DNA from: Oehlia diaphana
Taxonomy: Eukaryota; Glomeromycota; Glomeromycetes; Glomerales; Glomeraceae
Assembly: GCA_003833135.1 (NCBI GenBank)
Contig: QZLH01000003.1
Span: forward strand, 125,216 to 189,215
DNA: 64,000 nt
Direction of reading: 5' to 3'
The notes below the pieces were generated by a model. That model saw nothing but the letters and a program-made list of their open reading frames with translations, ran no database searches and was not told the origin of the DNA. A program made the translations under genes and the position numbers. Positions 59,514 to 64,000 of the stretch are shown here, one piece after another; the first letter of the stretch is position 1, and each line of letters opens with the position of its first letter.

Positions 59514-61694
59514 TTACGTATGTCTTTGGTTCATATTTACATTGCCACCACGTCCACGCCAACCACGACCACGACCACCACGCCCTCCACCACGCCCACC
59601 ACGTCCACCAATCCCGCCCATCCCAATACTATAATCACGCCCACCACGTCCACCAATTCCGCCAATCCCATCATTATTATTCCCTCTGGATGTAAAAGAA
59701 AAGGAATGTTTTTTATTTTCATTCTCCCTTATATTTCTTTCACCTGGTTGAAAAGTCAAAAATTTCACGACTCCATATTTCTCTATTTCAGAGACTTTAT
59801 TATCTACATCATTTAACCAACTATTAGGAGTAGGGATATTCGCTTCATTTGTTCTCCTTAGATAAAATAATTCGTTATTTGTATAAGGGTTTTGGTGATA
59901 TTTACTTGTTTCACTATCTCTCACTGCGTTTGTTAGCATGTCACAAATTTCTGATTCCCAATTTTGTTTTGGTAATGGAAAATTAATCACTTTAAAAAAA
60001 ACATTCCAGGTTTTTGCCGCATAAATTTCCTTGATAAGAGAAAGAAGAGAATTACTCATTTCGTTTGAAGGGTATCCATATCTTCTATCCATATCATCTT
60101 CTTTTCCTTTAACCATATTCATGAATGCAATTTGAAACATAACCAGTCGTAATGAAGTTCCACTTTGAGTAAAAGTTTCTTCCACTCTATATTTAGAAAC
60201 ATAATCTTCTGGTTCAAGAAATGCTAATCCAGGAACTTTACATAAATACCAAACTACGTTACGTGATAATAATTCTTTCAAGAAACAAGGAACGAATTCA
60301 GACCAGGAAGTATTTTTTGCTAAAAAAAAATAAATCAGGAATTCTCCTAAATCAGGTGTCGAAGATTTCTGACGATTTCTTCTATCTCGATTAAATGCTT
60401 TAATTTTATTTTCAGCTTCGGTAATAATTTCAGGAAATTGTTTTGATAACTTTAATAATAGATGCAACAAAAGACAATATCCTTGTAATGCTTTCTCAGA
60501 AGCTTTTAAAACTTTTGATCTTGAAGGCTGACCACTTTCATCACAAGCTTTCATTAGGGCGACCACAGTTGTATTCATAAGACTAGGAATTGTTTTTAGA
60601 ATTGCTGAAGAATTCCATGGTTTTCCAATTTCTCCACGTAATGCCATTAAGGAAGATTTTATTATAGGTAAAGCACGATTGAAATGGGATTTATTTAATA
60701 CTAGAGGAAGAAAATTCGTGAAATTGCCACCCCAAATTCCTTCTCGTAAACCATGATCTTTAAATGCTTCATATGAGAAGAGATCAAATTCACTTATAGT
60801 AATTTTTCTTTTATCAATTCGTCCAATGGCATTTACTCCAACTCCAAGAACGCATTCTCTAAAAGTTGTTCTTAGGAAAAAACAAACTAATTGTCGTCGA
60901 GTTAATATATTATAGAATTGAACAAGAGTACGAATACGTGCATAAACATTCGACAAGACCACAATATCACGATCCGGTAAAAATTCTATAATATGTAACC
61001 AAGCATCATCATCTAAATCATTTACCGTAGTTGTTGAAACGTATGAAGAATCTTTCACGGTAATATTTTTTGGGTTTACCTTTACGCTAGATAATATACT
61101 GGAACAACCGGAATCCATCTCTTTCATTTCTTTTTGTAATTCCTTATCAGTAAGGATTGGCATTAAAGGTTTAGAAGCTTTCGAATCATTATAACCACAT
61201 ATTTTACATTCGAATTTTTTTACAACTTTTTCAGAGGTTGACCTAAAATCTTCGTGATCGGAATTAATTTGTTCTACAAGACCAAACTCCTGTTCAACAT
61301 TATTATCAGAAAAGAAGCTTAATATTTGTAAAAAAATATATTTAAGTAAATAACCAGGAGTATATCCACCATTATAATATTCAGAACTACGATGATGATG
61401 AGCTTGTAATATATCAGCACAAATAAACGTTCCGAAAACATTAGGATGTCTTACTGGTGTTTGTATTGTAACAATAGGTGCTATTTGAGGATAACCCGGT
61501 GGTATCTTAACATTATAATGTAACCTTAGGTTTTTATATGGTCCTTGATGGAGAGTTAATATTAAACACATTGAAGTTATATCATTTTCGTGTAACTTCA
61601 CTTTGATTCCTTTGAGTGGTTCATTATATAATTCAACTATTTCGCGTTTTAAACGTGGTAAACAAGCCGTATTATCTTTACGAATTTGCGACAT
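59514..61694 (-). CDS. E2-like (UBC) domain, F-box and RGG tail in one protein (726 aa)
   Basis: A single-exon frame. Residues about 10-135 are a ubiquitin-conjugating fold: YNVKIPPGYPQIAPIVTIQT, then RHPNVFGTFICADIL, where Cys92 sits at the catalytic cysteine position of HPN-x-(5-9)-I-C-x-D-I-L. A small Cys motif (CKICGYND) comes at about 163-170. Residues about 226-262 form an F-box (LDDDAWLHIIEFLPDRDIVV). A long helical region (about 270-640) has no domain I recognise. The C-terminus (about 670-715) is glycine/arginine-rich with repeated GGRGGR and GRGRGWRGRGG, typical of RNA binding and arginine methylation. The combination suggests a ubiquitin-transfer protein recruited to SCF or RNA-linked substrates. 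Activity of the E2 domain is unproven. Confidence 0.88.
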   Translation of the reverse strand: MSQIRKDNTACLPRLKREIVELYNEPLKGIKVKLHENDITSMCLILTLHQGPYKNLRLHYNVKIPPGYPQIAPIVTIQTPVRHPNVFGTFICADILQAHHHRSSEYYNGGYTPGYLLKYIFLQILSFFSDNNVEQEFGLVEQINSDHEDFRSTSEKVVKKFECKICGYNDSKASKPLMPILTDKELQKEMKEMDSGCSSILSSVKVNPKNITVKDSSYVSTTTVNDLDDDAWLHIIEFLPDRDIVVLSNVYARIRTLVQFYNILTRRQLVCFFLRTTFRECVLGVGVNAIGRIDKRKITISEFDLFSYEAFKDHGLREGIWGGNFTNFLPLVLNKSHFNRALPIIKSSLMALRGEIGKPWNSSAILKTIPSLMNTTVVALMKACDESGQPSRSKVLKASEKALQGYCLLLHLLLKLSKQFPEIITEAENKIKAFNRDRRNRQKSSTPDLGEFLIYFFLAKNTSWSEFVPCFLKELLSRNVVWYLCKVPGLAFLEPEDYVSKYRVEETFTQSGTSLRLVMFQIAFMNMVKGKEDDMDRRYGYPSNEMSNSLLSLIKEIYAAKTWNVFFKVINFPLPKQNWESEICDMLTNAVRDSETSKYHQNPYTNNELFYLRRTNEANIPTPNSWLNDVDNKVSEIEKYGVVKFLTFQPGERNIRENENKKHSFSFTSRGNNNDGIGGIGGRGGRDYSIGMGGIGGRGGRGGGRGGRGRGWRGRGGNVNMNQRHT

Positions 61695-62200
61695 TGTTAA
61701 TTTTAAAAAGTAAATATAACAATTCTCGTAAAAAAGTAAAATTAAATATTATTTTTTTTTTCATATACCCTTATATAAAGAAAATGAGCACTTACCCCCA
61801 TATAACCATGTGATCACTCAATAAAGGTATCGATTTTCAGTTTGAAGCTGCGCATAATGGATACGTATGCACATGTAATAAACAGTCACTGCGTACAACA
61901 ATGATATGTTGCGGCTAATCGTCACAAATTACGCCTACATTAAACTTTATTTGGGTGAAATTGAATGAGAGTTGCATATGAAAATAAATAGAAACAATAA
62001 AACATTATAAAAGAGTTTAATGACAATCCAATACTACTGTATTATCGAAGATGTTTATTGTAAGTATTTTGTCATACAAGATAATTGTTACATTTATGTT
62101 ACACTCATCATTCGAATATTTACTGATTTATCTTACACACAAAAAAATTTTTTGTTTCGTCATATAAAAACAATATATGAAAAAAATTGATAGATTTTAA
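61695..62200. other. Promoter-side region of the E2-F-box gene
   Basis: Gene-free and AT-rich. No clear TATA box or repeat was found. Confidence 0.4.
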
Positions 62201-62201
62201 G

Positions 62202-62353
62202 TATATTAGCTAATATTTTAGGAGCAAAATCTTACGTGACACAAATTAAACATTTTTCTTGGATAAAATTAGTATCATATGTATAATTGAATATTATTGG
62301 TTAAAAAAGATGGGTGAGGCCCATCCGCCCATGAAACTAATATTAGCTAGTAT
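62202..62353. mobile_element. Possible MITE with short inverted ends
   Basis: TATATTAGCTAATATTTT at the left pairs with the inverted TATACTAGCTAATATTAG at the right. The 152-bp segment also holds a small hairpin (ATGGG-TGAGG-CCCAT). A target duplication is not clear. Confidence 0.35.
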
Positions 62354-62570
62354 ATGTCACACTGTCCTTACTGTTTGATTAATAAAATGGTACTTGAAAA
62401 AAAATAATAATCCATTATTATGCAACCAAATAGGATCATGTTGTTTTTAACATACTGATATTTTTAGATAAATTATTATCTTTGATATTTTTGACGCATT
62501 ACGTCATATAGATTAATTATCAAATATTTACTATGCTTTTCATATGGAACATGATCTTGAACGTCTGCAT

Positions 62571-62664
62571 AATAACACAGTTATTAGGTATGGTGATTAA
62601 AATATCATCCGAACTGCTTTGCAGTTCGGTGATATTTCAACCCCCCTACCCAATAACTATTATT
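62571..62664. repeat. Long imperfect palindrome (foldback)
   Basis: Two arms of about 45 bp meet at CCGAACTGC-TTT-GCAGTTCGG. The outer parts (AGTTATT-GGTA and TACC-AATAACT) still pair. It is followed at 62664-62691 by TTAATTGCCGATTC and its inverted AATCGGCA, the same 14 bases that begin the element at 10235. Confidence 0.65.
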
Positions 62665-63422
62665 TAATTGCCGATTCATCTAAAATCGGCACTGCGTTAC
62701 TAATACCATAAACTTTTACCTGGTTCTAATAATAATAATATTTCAAAAAAGTCTTTAAGAACAACTTTGAAAGCTAAAAATTATATGTTTCTAATGTAAA
62801 TAACGCAATATAGCAAAATAAAATATTGAAATTTCCTATATTTTAAGGTGTAAATCTGACGCGCGTACATAGTAAACTCATTATTTTGCATATGAACGTA
62901 TAATTTTTTTTTTCAAATTCTTTTTTTTTCAAGTATTTTTTCAGTATATCATATGACTTTTATATATAGTTAATATGTCGTCTATGAAAATATCCAGATT
63001 GTGTTCTGGCAAATTTAACCCCGAATTTTATTAGTAACGCAATGCCGTACTAAATGTCAAAAAAAAAATATTACCACCGTGTTATTACCGTGTTATTTGT
63101 ATATAACTCGAAAATGAAATATTAAAGTGATGCTAATTTATTAAAATTTTTTATTTTATATATATCGTTTACTTTATATTTCGTAAAAAATTACATTATA
63201 TACAATATTTTAACAATATTGATATTAATAAAATAGATTTTTTACTATCTTTGAATATAATTATATTTTTATATATATTTTTTTTGGTACCGTTAAAATT
63301 ATGATATATAAAATCGGAGATACTCGGACTATATATATAATCGAAAATTTTCTAACTATATATTTTATCTTTCTAGTATCTACCAAAATTCACTATACTT
63401 TTTGTTGAAATATTCTAAGCTA

Positions 63423-64000
63423 CTAATCCTCGGTGAAACTAACAGTAATCATATCATCTAACATTTCATTACTATCAGGATTTTCTTTAATTATATCTTT
63501 TTTTCTTGCGATAAAATGTTCAATAGCAGTATAAATACCAAAAAATATATACCACAAACTTGCCCAGAATAATAAAAGTGAAATTGGATTGGGAAATTTT
63601 GTTAATAAATAATAAATAATGTAGAAATCTATTCCACTCACAAGATAAAATATTATAGGTCCAATTACGTTTTTATGTAAAAAAAGAATTATAATTCCTA
63701 ACACGTAATTAATAAATAAATATGCGTTTAAATTTAATTTAATTTTGAATTTAAATTGTAAAGACTTAATAACCATTACTATGGAATAAATAAATAAACC
63801 AAGCACCGACAAGACTAATATTAGAATTGTAACTCCAAAAACGGTCATTCTTACAGTGTCTGTTAAGAATTGGCAATTGTAAATCAATACCGCTATAGCG
63901 ATTACTACTATTATACAGGTTAATGCTATCAAGATGAATACTGTAGCACTAGGACCTTCCGACTTGTAAAGTAGTACAATATTAATAATAAAAAATGAAA
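63423..64000 (-). CDS. Partial polytopic membrane protein (5' end outside window)
   Basis: The minus-strand frame stays open to the window edge. It reads FFIINIVLLYKSEGPSATVF, then FILIALTCIIVVIAIAVLIY, and has four to five further hydrophobic segments (including TVFGVTILILVLSVLGLFIY, LFINYVLGIIILFL and ISLLLFWASLWYIFFGIYTA). A short acidic cytosolic-type tail ends SFTED. I do not recognise a transporter motif; small multi-span proteins of this kind are numerous in Rhizophagus. The visible length is about 190 aa. The true start is beyond 64000, possibly in another exon. Confidence 0.75.
   Translation of the reverse strand, partial: SFFIINIVLLYKSEGPSATVFILIALTCIIVVIAIAVLIYNCQFLTDTVRMTVFGVTILILVLSVLGLFIYSIVMVIKSLQFKFKIKLNLNAYLFINYVLGIIILFLHKNVIGPIIFYLVSGIDFYIIYYLLTKFPNPISLLLFWASLWYIFFGIYTAIEHFIARKKDIIKENPDSNEMLDDMITVSFTED

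Noticed and set aside
59520..59816. Plus-strand Thr/Pro-rich and minus-strand Val/Gly-rich frames
   Set aside because: They are other-frame readings of the RGG-encoding repeat of the E2-F-box gene.

Overview
The window looks like nuclear DNA of an arbuscular mycorrhizal fungus, most likely Rhizophagus or a close Glomeromycotina relative. This is inferred from its content and not from a database search. The DNA is very AT-rich, genes are far apart, and introns are short with GTAAGT-like donors and TTTTAG-like acceptors. The gene families are ones known to be expanded there: Sel1-repeat proteins and tyrosine-kinase-like kinases, a MATA_HMG-type protein, F-box proteins with Asn/Gln runs, a Crinkler N-terminus, a SAM-like repeated family and an RNA-dependent RNA polymerase. 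I saw no tRNA, rRNA or CRISPR array.

Layout. 1-3.7 kb: a decayed Mutator-like (MULE) transposase with a SWIM finger. 4.3-6.8 kb: a small unknown gene facing a frameshifted SAM-like family pseudogene. 9.2-10.0 kb: an HMG-box gene. 10.2-12.2 kb: an inverted-repeat transposon containing the 862-bp assembly gap (10431-11292) and two MITEs. 14.9-17.3 kb (-): a five-exon predicted pseudokinase with an MLKL-like N-terminal helical region and C-terminal Sel1 repeats. 17.7-19.0 kb (-): a five-exon C2H2 zinc-finger gene. 21.6 kb (-): a possible small secreted protein. 22.6-23.2 kb: a three-exon HSP20-like gene. 23.8-25.9 kb: an F-box gene. 26.2-28.4 kb: small tandem repeats, an orphan Crinkler N-terminus and a broken exon. 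28.7-31.5 kb: an eleven-exon peroxisomal acyl-CoA oxidase ending in SKL. 32.4-35.8 kb (-): a two-exon cellular RdRP. 35.8-42.5 kb: mostly non-coding, with a G-quadruplex motif and a MITE. 42.5-46.1 kb: a five-exon protein with about 20 Sel1 repeats followed by an intact kinase domain. 47.0-47.7 kb: a pogo-like element with a MULE-type MITE nested in it. 48.1-49.4 kb (-): a Sel1-repeat protein. 53-58 kb: relics, including a VWA-domain pseudogene and an inverted, truncated copy of the 9.2-kb HMG gene with its 3' flank. 59.5-61.7 kb (-): a fusion of an E2-like ubiquitin-conjugating domain, an F-box and an RGG tail. 63.4 kb to the edge (-): a partial membrane protein.

How the genes relate. Nothing suggests an operon or a metabolic cluster. 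Three Sel1 proteins, two carrying kinase or pseudokinase domains, point to the expanded signalling repertoire of these fungi. The RdRP belongs to RNA silencing and lies among many transposon remnants that such a pathway could target. The F-box and E2-F-box proteins point to ubiquitin ligation, and the oxidase to peroxisomal beta-oxidation of host-derived lipid. All exon models here were built by hand from splice signals and reading-frame continuity. Each listed multi-exon model closes in frame.
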